DNA of 44,550 nucleotides from Clostridiales bacterium (GTDB lineage: Bacteria > Bacillota > Clostridia > Christensenellales > DTU072): contig JAAYOD010000033.1 of assembly GCA_012520515.1 (NCBI GenBank), positions 1-44,550 on the forward strand, given 5' to 3'. The notes under the pieces are model-generated. The model was given only the letters and a program-made list of their open reading frames with translations. It searched no databases and was not told the DNA's origin. Position 1 is the first letter of the stretch; each line of letters opens with the position of its first letter. A program made the position numbers and the translations under genes. Below are positions 25,416 to 33,543 of the stretch, piece after piece.

Positions 25416-25449
25416 GCCAGATACGGCTTTTTTATTAGCCGTACCTGAC
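25416..25449 (-). other. Stable intercistronic hairpin between ilvC and ilvD
   Basis: In transcript orientation the 13 bases at 25449-25437 (from GTCAGGTACGGCT) pair with 25428-25416 (AGCCGTATCTGGC), with two G-U pairs and an A-rich 8-base loop. No T-run follows, so it is not an intrinsic terminator. It could protect the upstream message, be an RNase cleavage site, or lower ilvD expression relative to ilvC. Confidence 0.6.
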
Positions 25450-25465
25450 ATAATTTATAGAATTA

Positions 25466-26503
<1,038 letters not shown>

Positions 26504-26512
26504 TTAATTCCT

Positions 26513-27013
26513 TTATTTTTTTAGCACCTTACTGCCTCTTGATATTGCCGTAATTCCTGTTCGGCACAGCTCTTCCACTCCAAAAGGCATCATATATTCC
26601 AAAAATGCGTTGCACTTTGAACTGTCGCCTGTAACTTCCATGGTAAGATGTGTCGGAGTAAGGTCCACAACTTTTGCTCTAAAAATTGAAGTTGCGTCTA
26701 GTATTTCTCTGCGGTTGCCTTGCTCTACCTTGACCTTAATAAGTAAAAGCTCTCTCATAACGGTGGATTCCAAATCCATTTCTTCAATGATAATTACATC
26801 GTGAAGTTTTTCAAGTTGTAATCTTATTTGCTCTTTTATATACTCATCGCCAAGCGCCGTTATGGTAATTCTGGAAACTTTGGGGTCTAGCGTAACGCCG
26901 ACAGATAATGTATCTATGTTAAATCCCCGCCTTGCAAAAAGCCCCGATACTCTTGTTAAAACGCCTGCTTCGTTATTAACTAGCATAGATAGCACAATTC
27001 TTTCTTGCTTCAT
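26513..27013 (-). CDS. ilvN: Acetolactate synthase, small regulatory subunit
   Basis: A 166-residue regulatory subunit with an N-terminal ACT domain (LSMLVNNEAGVLTRVSGLFARRG, then FNIDTLSVGVT) that binds valine, and a C-terminal domain containing FRAKVVDLTPTHLTMEVTGD. It stimulates the catalytic subunit and gives feedback control. It begins 17 bases after ilvB, with AAGGAG before the ATG. Also named ilvH in some genomes. Confidence 0.96.
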   Translation of the reverse strand: MKQERIVLSMLVNNEAGVLTRVSGLFARRGFNIDTLSVGVTLDPKVSRITITALGDEYIKEQIRLQLEKLHDVIIIEEMDLESTVMRELLLIKVKVEQGNRREILDATSIFRAKVVDLTPTHLTMEVTGDSSKCNAFLEYMMPFGVEELCRTGITAISRGSKVLKK

Positions 27014-27030
27014 TATATTTTCTCCTTATT

Positions 27031-28695
27031 TTATGCCTTTAAGATTATGTCGTTTATAGTGCCGTTTGGCGGTATCATTGGCAATACCTTTTCATCTGGG
27101 TCTATGGTAACTTCTAATAGATACGGTCTATTATATTTTAATGCATCTTTAACTGCATTATTAAGCTTAGACATATCATCAATTTTGCAACCATTTATGC
27201 CAAATGCTTTAGCTAGCATTACATAGTCTGTTTTTCTATTTAAAGATGTGCATGAATACCTGCTTTCAAAAAACAATGTTTGCCACTGCCTAACCATACC
27301 TAGAGCGTTGTTATTCATAACAACTATCAGTACAGGCAAGTTGTAGCTAACAAGTGTTGCCATTTCATTTAAGTTCATATGAAAACCGCCGTCTGATGTA
27401 AAGAGCACTGCCTTTTTTTGCGCGCCAATTGATGCGCCTATACTAGCTCCTAGTCCAAAACCCATAGTGCCAAGTCCGCCTGAAGTTACAAAAGTTCTGG
27501 CTTTTTTAAAGTTATAATACTGCGCAACCCACATTTGATGCTGTCCTACATCAGTAGCTATTATGGTATCTTTATCTGCATACTTATTAACAGTTTCTAT
27601 AACAGACTGCGGATTTAGCCTTGACTTATCCATTTCAAGATGATAATCTTTGCTGTTTTTTATGCTTTGAACTTCTTTTGACCACTCTTCTCTTTCTATT
27701 TTTTGCATATTGGCGTTTAGCTTTGAAAGTATCTTTTTAACATCGCCTACAAGAGATACATAGGCAGGAATATTTTTGCCTATTTCCGCTGGGTCTATGT
27801 CTATATGAATAACCTTTTTGCCATGTATAAATTTGGTTTTGTTGCCTGTCGCTCTATCGGAAAACCTAGTACCAACAGCTATTATTAAGTCACAGCTAGC
27901 TAGCGCTTTACTTGCGGCAAATCTGCCATGCATGCCTGTCATACCTAAAAACCTTTCATTGTCGCAACTAACTGCGCTAAGTCCCATCATTGAAGTGCCA
28001 ATAGGCGCATCAATGGTGTCTGCAAATGTGGAAAGTTCGCTTGAGGCGTCACTTATAACAACACCGCCGCCAGCATAAATAAAAGGTCTTTTGCTCTCTT
28101 TTATAAGCTGCATAGCGTCATTAAATGCCTTAACGCCATTTTTATACACTTTACAAAAGTCTTCTTTTTTATTTGGAGTAAAATGCGTTTGCGCAGTTTG
28201 AATATCTTTAGGAATGTCAATAAGAACGGGGCCTGGGCGACCAGAGTTTGCAATCTTAAACGCTTCCCTTATAGTATCTGCCAAAACATTTATATCTTTT
28301 ACCATAAAATTGTGCTTGGTAATGGGCATAGTTACGCCACAGATATCCACTTCTTGAAAGCTGTCGCGTCCTATAAGACCAGTAGCGACATTGCCTGTTA
28401 AGGCAACTAAGGGCGTGGAGTCAAGGTACGCTGTGGCTATTCCTGTAACTAAATTGGTAGCGCCAGGGCCTGAAGTTGCAATGACAACGCCTGTTTTGCC
28501 GCTCACTCTTGCATAGCCGTCAGCTGCGTGCGCTGCGCCTTGCTCATGGCTTGTGGTGTAGTGCTTTATTCTATCGCAGTTTTTGTAAAGCTCATCATAG
28601 ATATTTAACACAGCTCCACCAGGATAGCCAAATACAGTGTCTACTCCATTTTCTATAAGCGTTTCAATTACAATTTTTGCTCCTGATATTTTCAT
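27031..28695 (-). CDS. ilvB: Acetolactate synthase, large catalytic subunit
   Basis: A 554-residue thiamine-diphosphate enzyme, the shared first step for valine, leucine and isoleucine. The catalytic glutamate lies in TSHEQGAAHAADGYAR. GPGATNLVTGIATAYLDSTP follows, FAD-type ALS features occur in DSFQEVDI, and the ThDP-Mg motif is SDGGFHMNLNEMATL to NNNALGMVRQWQ. It is the first structural gene of the operon, with AAGGAG before the ATG, and lies directly after the attenuator terminator at 28757-28729. Confidence 0.97.
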   Translation of the reverse strand: MKISGAKIVIETLIENGVDTVFGYPGGAVLNIYDELYKNCDRIKHYTTSHEQGAAHAADGYARVSGKTGVVIATSGPGATNLVTGIATAYLDSTPLVALTGNVATGLIGRDSFQEVDICGVTMPITKHNFMVKDINVLADTIREAFKIANSGRPGPVLIDIPKDIQTAQTHFTPNKKEDFCKVYKNGVKAFNDAMQLIKESKRPFIYAGGGVVISDASSELSTFADTIDAPIGTSMMGLSAVSCDNERFLGMTGMHGRFAASKALASCDLIIAVGTRFSDRATGNKTKFIHGKKVIHIDIDPAEIGKNIPAYVSLVGDVKKILSKLNANMQKIEREEWSKEVQSIKNSKDYHLEMDKSRLNPQSVIETVNKYADKDTIIATDVGQHQMWVAQYYNFKKARTFVTSGGLGTMGFGLGASIGASIGAQKKAVLFTSDGGFHMNLNEMATLVSYNLPVLIVVMNNNALGMVRQWQTLFFESRYSCTSLNRKTDYVMLAKAFGINGCKIDDMSKLNNAVKDALKYNRPYLLEVTIDPDEKVLPMIPPNGTINDIILKA

Positions 28696-28728
28696 AAATC
28701 CTTCTCCTTGTACTGTATAAAAATTAGC

Positions 28729-28757
28729 AAAAAACCTTCAGCGGTTTGCCGAAGGTT
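28729..28757 (-). terminator. Attenuator terminator of the ilv-leu operon
   Basis: In transcript orientation AACCTTCGGC (28757-28748) pairs with GCTGAAGGTT (28742-28733) around a 5-base loop, with one G-U pair, then six T (28734-28729). It lies between the leader peptide and the ilvB ribosome site. The segment CGGCAAACC (28751-28743) of its 5' arm and loop is perfectly complementary to GGTTTGCCG (28807-28799) inside the leader gene, so an antiterminator of 9 bp can replace it. Confidence 0.88.
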
Positions 28758-28786
28758 ACTTTATTTTTGTTTTATACCTAAAATAA

Positions 28787-28885
28787 TTATCCCAAATGCG
28801 GCAAACCAGAAAAGACACTATCGACGAGCAGGCCGATAATGCTAATGCTAATTATAATGACAGATACTGCTAATAATGTAAGCAT
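28787..28885 (-). CDS. Branched-chain attenuator leader peptide
   Basis: A 32-codon gene with AAAGGAG before its ATG. The product begins MLTLLAVSVIIISISIIGLL and ends SGLPHLG. It has 7 Leu, 6 Ile and 4 Val, including three Ile in a row. A 7-bp hairpin inside the gene (28840-28834 with 28823-28817) can act as the pause hairpin. GGTTTGCCG at 28807-28799, near the end of the gene, can pair with the terminator's 5' arm. A ribosome stalled in the Ile/Val/Leu stretch would leave this segment free, giving antitermination, whereas one finishing translation would cover it. The codon choice covers all three products of the operon. Role inferred from layout and complementarity. Confidence 0.9.
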   Translation of the reverse strand: MLTLLAVSVIIISISIIGLLVDSVFSGLPHLG

Positions 28886-28917
28886 GTTTGCTCCTTTAGT
28901 AATTATTCTTATGCTAA

Positions 28918-28972
28918 AATTAACATATTATAATTATGGTTGTCAAGGATTTTTTATAAAATAACCATAATT
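28918..28972 (-). promoter_or_regulatory. Promoter region of the ilv-leu operon with inverted repeat
   Basis: A perfect -35 TTGACA lies at 28946-28941 on the minus strand. The -10 is weak: GTTAAT at 28924-28919 after 16 bases is the best candidate. A perfect 10-bp inverted repeat, AATTATGGTT (28932-28941) and AACCATAATT (28963-28972), with 21 bases between, reaches into the -35. The arms are about three helical turns apart, as for an operator bound by a dimer or tetramer. Confidence 0.5.
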
Positions 28973-28985
28973 TATGCTAATTACT

Positions 28986-29007
28986 TAAAAAAATAAGTGT
29001 TCTTATT
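28986..29007 (-). terminator. AT-rich terminator after thioesterase gene
   Basis: In transcript orientation AATAAG pairs with CTTATT around a 4-base loop, then a run of T follows. The stem has only 6 bp and is AT-rich, but it stands just after the stop codon and ahead of the ilv promoter. Confidence 0.5.
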
Positions 29008-29029
29008 ATCCTTATATATTATATTTGTA

Positions 29030-29509
29030 TTATTTTGGTGTTAGTTTGAATATTTTTATACCTGTAAAAAACTGCTTTCTTTTTGCATGGCATTTTTGAT
29101 ATTCTTGCCTTTCTTCATCTGTATTAACAATAAGGGGCGCAACTTTAACAGGGTTATTATCTTCATCTATGGCTACCATAACAAAGTTTGCATCATTTGT
29201 CATAATTCTTTTTTTGTCTTGTTCTATAAAAGCAGTCACCTTTATATGCATAGAGCTATTGCCTACATATACAAGTTTGCCTGTTATTATGACAATATCG
29301 TTTTCAAAAGCAGGCTGAGCAAAGTCTATTTTGTCAATTGAAGCTGTTGTGACTTCCCGCCCTGAATGCCGTCTTGCAACAACTGCCGCCACCACATCCA
29401 TCCAAGCTATAAGCTGTCCGCCAAAAAGGCGTCCCGTTCCATTTTTGTGTTGGGAAAAAACTATATGACATTGCTCTGTGTAAGACTCTTTTGCTGTTTT
29501 GCCTACCAT
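29030..29509 (-). CDS. Acyl-CoA thioesterase (hotdog fold, YkhA-like)
   Basis: A 159-residue single hotdog-domain hydrolase of the acyl-CoA thioesterase family. Typical parts are the N-terminal GTGRLFGGQLIAWMDVVAAV with the helix of the hotdog fold and the catalytic aspartate, RHSGREVTTASIDKIDFAQP and GNSSMHIKVTAFIEQ. It probably hydrolyses medium or long acyl-CoA in the cytoplasm, and the natural substrate is unknown. AAAGGAG precedes the ATG. It lies downstream of asnB in the same direction, with a 71-base gap lacking a clear terminator, so it could be read from the sporulation operon. Confidence 0.9.
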   Translation of the reverse strand: MVGKTAKESYTEQCHIVFSQHKNGTGRLFGGQLIAWMDVVAAVVARRHSGREVTTASIDKIDFAQPAFENDIVIITGKLVYVGNSSMHIKVTAFIEQDKKRIMTNDANFVMVAIDEDNNPVKVAPLIVNTDEERQEYQKCHAKRKQFFTGIKIFKLTPK

Positions 29510-29580
29510 AATTATCTCCTTTTCTTGAGCTTTTTGTTTTAAGTATAATCGATTGCTACACTTTTAGCAAATTTCCCGCA

Positions 29581-31350
29581 TTAAACTAATTGTAGGTTAA
29601 AATTTCTAAAAAATGCATCTAGCTGAATAAGGTAGGCAAAAATTTGGGGCACTTGCATAAGCTGGCCATACCAAGGTCTATCTAGCTTTACGCGCCCATA
29701 AGTTAAATCCTCAAAAAATTCTTTATCCACAAGCAAGTTAAGTATGCTATTTTTATCAGCTATAAGTTGTTTAGCTTTTGTGATCACATACTCTGAAAAA
29801 ATAGGGCTAAAGGTCTTTGGGTATGGATTTTTCTTTCTAAACACAATGTCTTTAGGCAACAAATCTTTATAAGCTTCTCTTACTATGCCTTTTTCTCTCC
29901 CCCCTAGTGCTTTATATTTCCAAGGCATATTAAAGGCGTATTCCACTATGCGATAATCGCAAAATGGTGTTCTCACTTCCATGCCGCAACCTTTGCCCAT
30001 AGACATAGAGCGCTCTAAAAGTGTTTGCATAAAGTGATAAAAGTTAAGCATAAACATCTCTCTTATGCGTCGGTCTTTTTTGTCGTCATCGTCTAGATAG
30101 TCAGTGTAATTTATAATCTTTTTATACTCAGCATTAACAAATTCATTAGCGTCATTTTCTAAGTTTGCGCCCTTAAAAAGTTTTACTCTTAATCCTGTTG
30201 CGTCAGACCAAGGGAATGTATCTTTATACAATAGTTCATCTCTTTGATACCATGGATATCCGCCAAAAAGTTCGTCGGCGCACTCTCCTGAAAGACAAAT
30301 GTCATGTTCTTTTTTTATTTGCTGTAAAAATAAAAGCAGCGATGAATCTATGTCGCCCATGCCAGGAAACCTGCGCGCGTAAGCGGCCTCTGTTATGCTC
30401 TTTGCCAGTTCTAAATTATCCAAAAATATATATTTATGGCGGCTGTTTATAAACTTTTGCATTAAATCAATATATATATTGTCGCGTGAGGGCTGATAGC
30501 TGTTTTTTACAAAGTGTTTTTCGTTATCCAAAAAATCAACAGAATAAGTGTAAAGCGTTTTACTTCCTTTGTAGTGCCTTGCCGCCACCATAGATATAAT
30601 GCTAGAGTCAAGTCCGCCAGACAGCATACAGCAAGAGCAGTCTTTAAGTTGAGATATAATTGCATTATCTATAAGGTATCTAGTTTTTTCCACCGTTTTT
30701 GCTAAATCGTCTGTGTGCTTGAATGCTTTTATTTGCCAATAACTATATTCTTTTAGGCAGTTGTTTTCAAATATAAGATAGTTGGCCATCTTTAGCGACT
30801 TGACGCCTTTTATTATGCCTGTGTCTATGCTTTTGCTAGGGCCAAGCAATAGTAGTTGCTTTAGTCCATAATTATCTATTTCTCTTTTTATACCACCGCT
30901 CTCTAATAAAATTTTTATGTCTGAACTAAATACAATTCCGCTGTTGTGCCTATAATAGTATAACGGCATTGCGCCCACTCTATCTCTAGCTAAAAACAAG
31001 TTTTTTGAGTGCGCTTGCCAAATGGCAAGCGCAAAAATGCCATTAAAATAGGCAAGGCAGTCCTTGCCCCACTCAATATATGCTAATAACACAATTTCTG
31101 CAGTGCTTTTATTTTCAAAGTTATAGTTTTTTGCGCTAAGCTTTTTAATAATTTCATCTAAGTTATAAATTTGTCCGCTAAAAATTGCGGTGTAGCAATT
31201 TTTTGTGGCAATATCAGTTGCCAGCAAAGCAGCGCAACTATCTGTATACGCTGTTTTACTACCATAGTTTATTGCTTTAGACATCTTTTTTATTATGTCG
31301 CTTGAAGTCATATCTTTATTAAAATCTATGCTTCCTGCTATAAAACTCAT
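29581..31350 (-). CDS. asnB: Asparagine synthetase B-like, glutaminase cysteine missing
   Basis: A 589-residue two-domain protein. The C-terminal synthetase domain is intact, with the ATP pyrophosphatase loop MLSGGLDSSI near residue 245, SGECADELFGGYPW, and EVRTPFCDYRIVEYA. The N-terminal class II amidotransferase domain is recognisable (FALAIW, ARDRVGAMPLYYY), but the first residues read MSFIAGSID where active enzymes read MCGIAGFID, so the catalytic Cys2 is Ser. FNGEIYN is also changed to FSGQIYN. The enzyme should therefore use free ammonia or another amine, or amidate something other than aspartate. Its start abuts the dpaB stop. In Bacillus one asparagine synthetase (AsnO) is needed for sporulation, which fits this neighbourhood. 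Confidence 0.9.
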   Translation of the reverse strand: MSFIAGSIDFNKDMTSSDIIKKMSKAINYGSKTAYTDSCAALLATDIATKNCYTAIFSGQIYNLDEIIKKLSAKNYNFENKSTAEIVLLAYIEWGKDCLAYFNGIFALAIWQAHSKNLFLARDRVGAMPLYYYRHNSGIVFSSDIKILLESGGIKREIDNYGLKQLLLLGPSKSIDTGIIKGVKSLKMANYLIFENNCLKEYSYWQIKAFKHTDDLAKTVEKTRYLIDNAIISQLKDCSCCMLSGGLDSSIISMVAARHYKGSKTLYTYSVDFLDNEKHFVKNSYQPSRDNIYIDLMQKFINSRHKYIFLDNLELAKSITEAAYARRFPGMGDIDSSLLLFLQQIKKEHDICLSGECADELFGGYPWYQRDELLYKDTFPWSDATGLRVKLFKGANLENDANEFVNAEYKKIINYTDYLDDDDKKDRRIREMFMLNFYHFMQTLLERSMSMGKGCGMEVRTPFCDYRIVEYAFNMPWKYKALGGREKGIVREAYKDLLPKDIVFRKKNPYPKTFSPIFSEYVITKAKQLIADKNSILNLLVDKEFFEDLTYGRVKLDRPWYGQLMQVPQIFAYLIQLDAFFRNFNLQLV

Positions 31351-31923
31351 TTATTTTCCCCTTATAACCGGTTGAATTTGCCTGCCTTCAAAAGCGCCTT
31401 CCATTGCCTCAATCATCAAGTCAAAGTGCGCTACCAAAGAATTTATTTTGGCTACATGGTTATCTTGTGAAAAGGGCACAAAGAAAATGTTTTTTCTATT
31501 CATTAATTCGCCTATATTCTTTGCATTTGCTGAAAGTCCGTCATTGGTGGAAAGCGCAACTAAAACTGGTCTATTATTTCTTAAATGCGCTTTTGCCGCC
31601 ATTAAAACAGGCGTGTCAGTAATGGCATTTGCAAGCTTTGCTAAAGTATTGCCTGTGCATGGCGCAATTATAATTAGGTCCATGCTTTTCTTAGGGCCAA
31701 TAGGTTCAGCTCCTGGAATTGTCAAAACAGGCTCATTGCCCGTTACTTCTTTTATGTCGTTATAAAAATCTTTAGCTAAATAAAACCTAGTATCTGTATC
31801 CTGTACTGAATAAGAGAAAATAGGCACAACATTATACCCAAGCTCCACAATTTTTTTTATCTCCGGTATTAATTTTTCAAAAGTGCAAAATGAACCTGTA
31901 ATGCAAAATCCTATATTTTTCAT
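31351..31923 (-). CDS. spoVFB: Dipicolinate synthase subunit B
   Basis: A 190-residue flavoprotein-like subunit of the enzyme that makes dipicolinic acid for the spore core. The start IGFCITGSFCTFEKLIPEI, the IIAPCTGNTLAKLANAITDTPVLMAAKAHLRNNRP region, ALSTNDGLSANAKNIG and the C-terminal NIFFVPFSQDN are all as in DpaB/SpoVFB. Full length. It overlaps dpaA by 4 bases and is followed at once by asnB. Expected expression is in the mother cell late in sporulation. Confidence 0.95.
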   Translation of the reverse strand: MKNIGFCITGSFCTFEKLIPEIKKIVELGYNVVPIFSYSVQDTDTRFYLAKDFYNDIKEVTGNEPVLTIPGAEPIGPKKSMDLIIIAPCTGNTLAKLANAITDTPVLMAAKAHLRNNRPVLVALSTNDGLSANAKNIGELMNRKNIFFVPFSQDNHVAKINSLVAHFDLMIEAMEGAFEGRQIQPVIRGK

Positions 31924-32723
31924 ATTTCCTTTTCTAAAACTTCGATAATGATATCCTTTATATATAAACCTGCTGTTTTTGGCGCAACTTTGCCAGGCAC
32001 GCCTAGCGCATGCATGACATTAAGGCCTAAGCTTTTTGCCTTGCCAAAGTCCACTCCGCCAGGATTTGATGCAAGATCTAATACAAAACAATCTTTATCA
32101 ATAAGCTCAAGCGTATCTCCTTGTAATATTTTTTTGGGAATGGTATTTATAATTACTGAAAATTCTTTAACTGTTATATTATAATTACTTAATGTATATA
32201 CATTGTCTGCCAAAATTGTAGCTTCTGAGTATTCTTTTTTATTGTCTGTCGCTACCGCCACAAAAGCATAGTTGTCTTTAAGCACCTTTGTCATAGATTT
32301 GCCTACTCTGCCATAGCCAAGCACCAAAACTTTTTGTTGTCTTATAGATGTTGGAGTATTAAAAATAATATATCCGAGCGCGCCTTCTGCTGTAAGATAG
32401 GCGTTTTTGACAATAAAAGTCTGGTGTTGCAAAAGGTTGTAAACTTTTATGTTCTTTTCATCTAATAGACTTTGTACCTTGTCATCTACGCCCCTGCAAA
32501 ACAGCATAGCGTTATCTTCTAACTGTAACACAATTTCTTTTGTGACAGAGGTAAGTATAGAAAGCACATAAACTTTTTGATAAGCATTGTACTTTTCCTC
32601 TTCTCCCATTGCAAAGGCTAAAAAGCCTTCTTCTTTTAAGGCCTTAGCAATATAATAATCTCGTTTATCCACAATTTCTATGCAAACAGCTTTTTTTTTC
32701 AAGTCTTTTCCAATCTCTCCCAT
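31920..32723 (-). CDS. spoVFA: Dipicolinate synthase subunit A
   Basis: The dehydrogenase-like partner of SpoVFB, about 267 residues. The second half holds a Rossmann motif VLVLGYGRVGKSMTKVL, then ATDNKKEYSEA, INTIPKKIL and LDLASNPGGVDF, ending in HALGVPGKVAPKTAGLYI, as in DpaA. The start is uncertain. The ATG at 32723 fits the family best, but neither it nor the in-frame GTG at 32744 has a ribosome site. I could not find a convincing sporulation promoter: GCAC 17 bases before CATA at about 32732 resembles a sigma-K site but would start RNA at the ATG. Confidence 0.93.
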   Translation of the reverse strand: MGEIGKDLKKKAVCIEIVDKRDYYIAKALKEEGFLAFAMGEEEKYNAYQKVYVLSILTSVTKEIVLQLEDNAMLFCRGVDDKVQSLLDEKNIKVYNLLQHQTFIVKNAYLTAEGALGYIIFNTPTSIRQQKVLVLGYGRVGKSMTKVLKDNYAFVAVATDNKKEYSEATILADNVYTLSNYNITVKEFSVIINTIPKKILQGDTLELIDKDCFVLDLASNPGGVDFGKAKSLGLNVMHALGVPGKVAPKTAGLYIKDIIIEVLEKEI

Positions 32724-32773
32724 AATATTTGTATATGAGTACACTATGGTTATTGTGCTTTTTGCTAAATATT

Positions 32774-32799
32774 AAAAAGCCCTAAAATTAGGGCTTTTT
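32774..32799 (-). terminator. Intrinsic terminator after pflA
   Basis: AAAAAGCCCTAA pairs with TTAGGGCTTTTT. In transcript orientation the stem is followed by T-rich sequence about 30 bases after the pflA stop. It separates the pfl operon from the sporulation cluster. Confidence 0.88.
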
Positions 32800-32828
32800 G
32801 CTTGGAAAAATTTTGCTGTTAATTATTT

Positions 32829-33542
32829 TTAGCTTTTCACAAGCTCATTAAGGTAATTTTGTAAAATTTCCATCTTGTCTTGTGACATGTCTGCCTTATT
32901 GTAAAAGGGGTTAGCAAGGTTTAATTTTTCATATTTTTCAAATCCCATTGTATGAAAAGGCTTTAATTCAAATCTCTCTATGTTTTTATATCCTTTAATA
33001 ACATCATAATAATTTTTTATATCTTCTTTGGTGTCGTTAACGCCAGGTATTATTACCGTTCTTATCCATACTGCAATATTTTTTTCTTGTAAAAAATTAA
33101 GTGTGTCTTTTGCTGTGCTAAAAATATCTTTTTTACAGTATTTTTCATAATTTTTGCCTGTGGTGAATTTTAAGTCGGCAATAACTAAATTACAAAGGGT
33201 ATAAAACTCTTTTTGCTCATCGCTTAACACGCTTAAAGATGTGTCAACGGCTATATTGATACCGTCTGCTATCAACTTTCTTGATACATCAGTAAGATAT
33301 TTTGCCTGCAATATAGGCTCTCCGCCAGTAAAGGTGACGCCGCCGCCATTTTTAAAGTACGGCTTGTATCTTATAATGTGGTTATATAACTCATTACTGT
33401 CTATCTTGTGACCGTCCGTCCAAGTGTCAGGGTTATGGCAATATGCGCATCGCAAATTACAGCCTGCCATAAACACAGCAAACCTTATCCCTGGACCTTC
33501 CATTGTGGCAAAACTTTCATAAGAGCTGATATACCCTATCAT
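32829..33542 (-). CDS. pflA: Pyruvate formate-lyase activating enzyme
   Basis: A 237-residue radical SAM enzyme that installs the glycyl radical on PflB. The cluster motif is C28NLRC32AYC35HNP, preceded by GPGIRFAVFMAGC. GGGVTFTGGEPILQ binds S-adenosylmethionine, and ADLKF and WIRTVIIPGVNDT follow. Length and motifs are standard. It starts one base after the pflB stop, so the two are translationally coupled. Confidence 0.96.
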   Translation of the reverse strand: MIGYISSYESFATMEGPGIRFAVFMAGCNLRCAYCHNPDTWTDGHKIDSNELYNHIIRYKPYFKNGGGVTFTGGEPILQAKYLTDVSRKLIADGINIAVDTSLSVLSDEQKEFYTLCNLVIADLKFTTGKNYEKYCKKDIFSTAKDTLNFLQEKNIAVWIRTVIIPGVNDTKEDIKNYYDVIKGYKNIERFELKPFHTMGFEKYEKLNLANPFYNKADMSQDKMEILQNYLNELVKS

Positions 33543-33543
33543 A

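Noticed and set aside
28696..29029. T-box or other riboswitch in the 334-base gap before ilvB.
   Set aside because: The gap is filled by the leader gene, its antiterminator and terminator. I saw no T-box consensus or specifier-stem layout.
32720..32770. Sigma-E or sigma-K promoter before dpaA.
   Set aside because: CATATACAAAT with GCAC 17 bases upstream is suggestive, but transcription would begin at or after the start codon.
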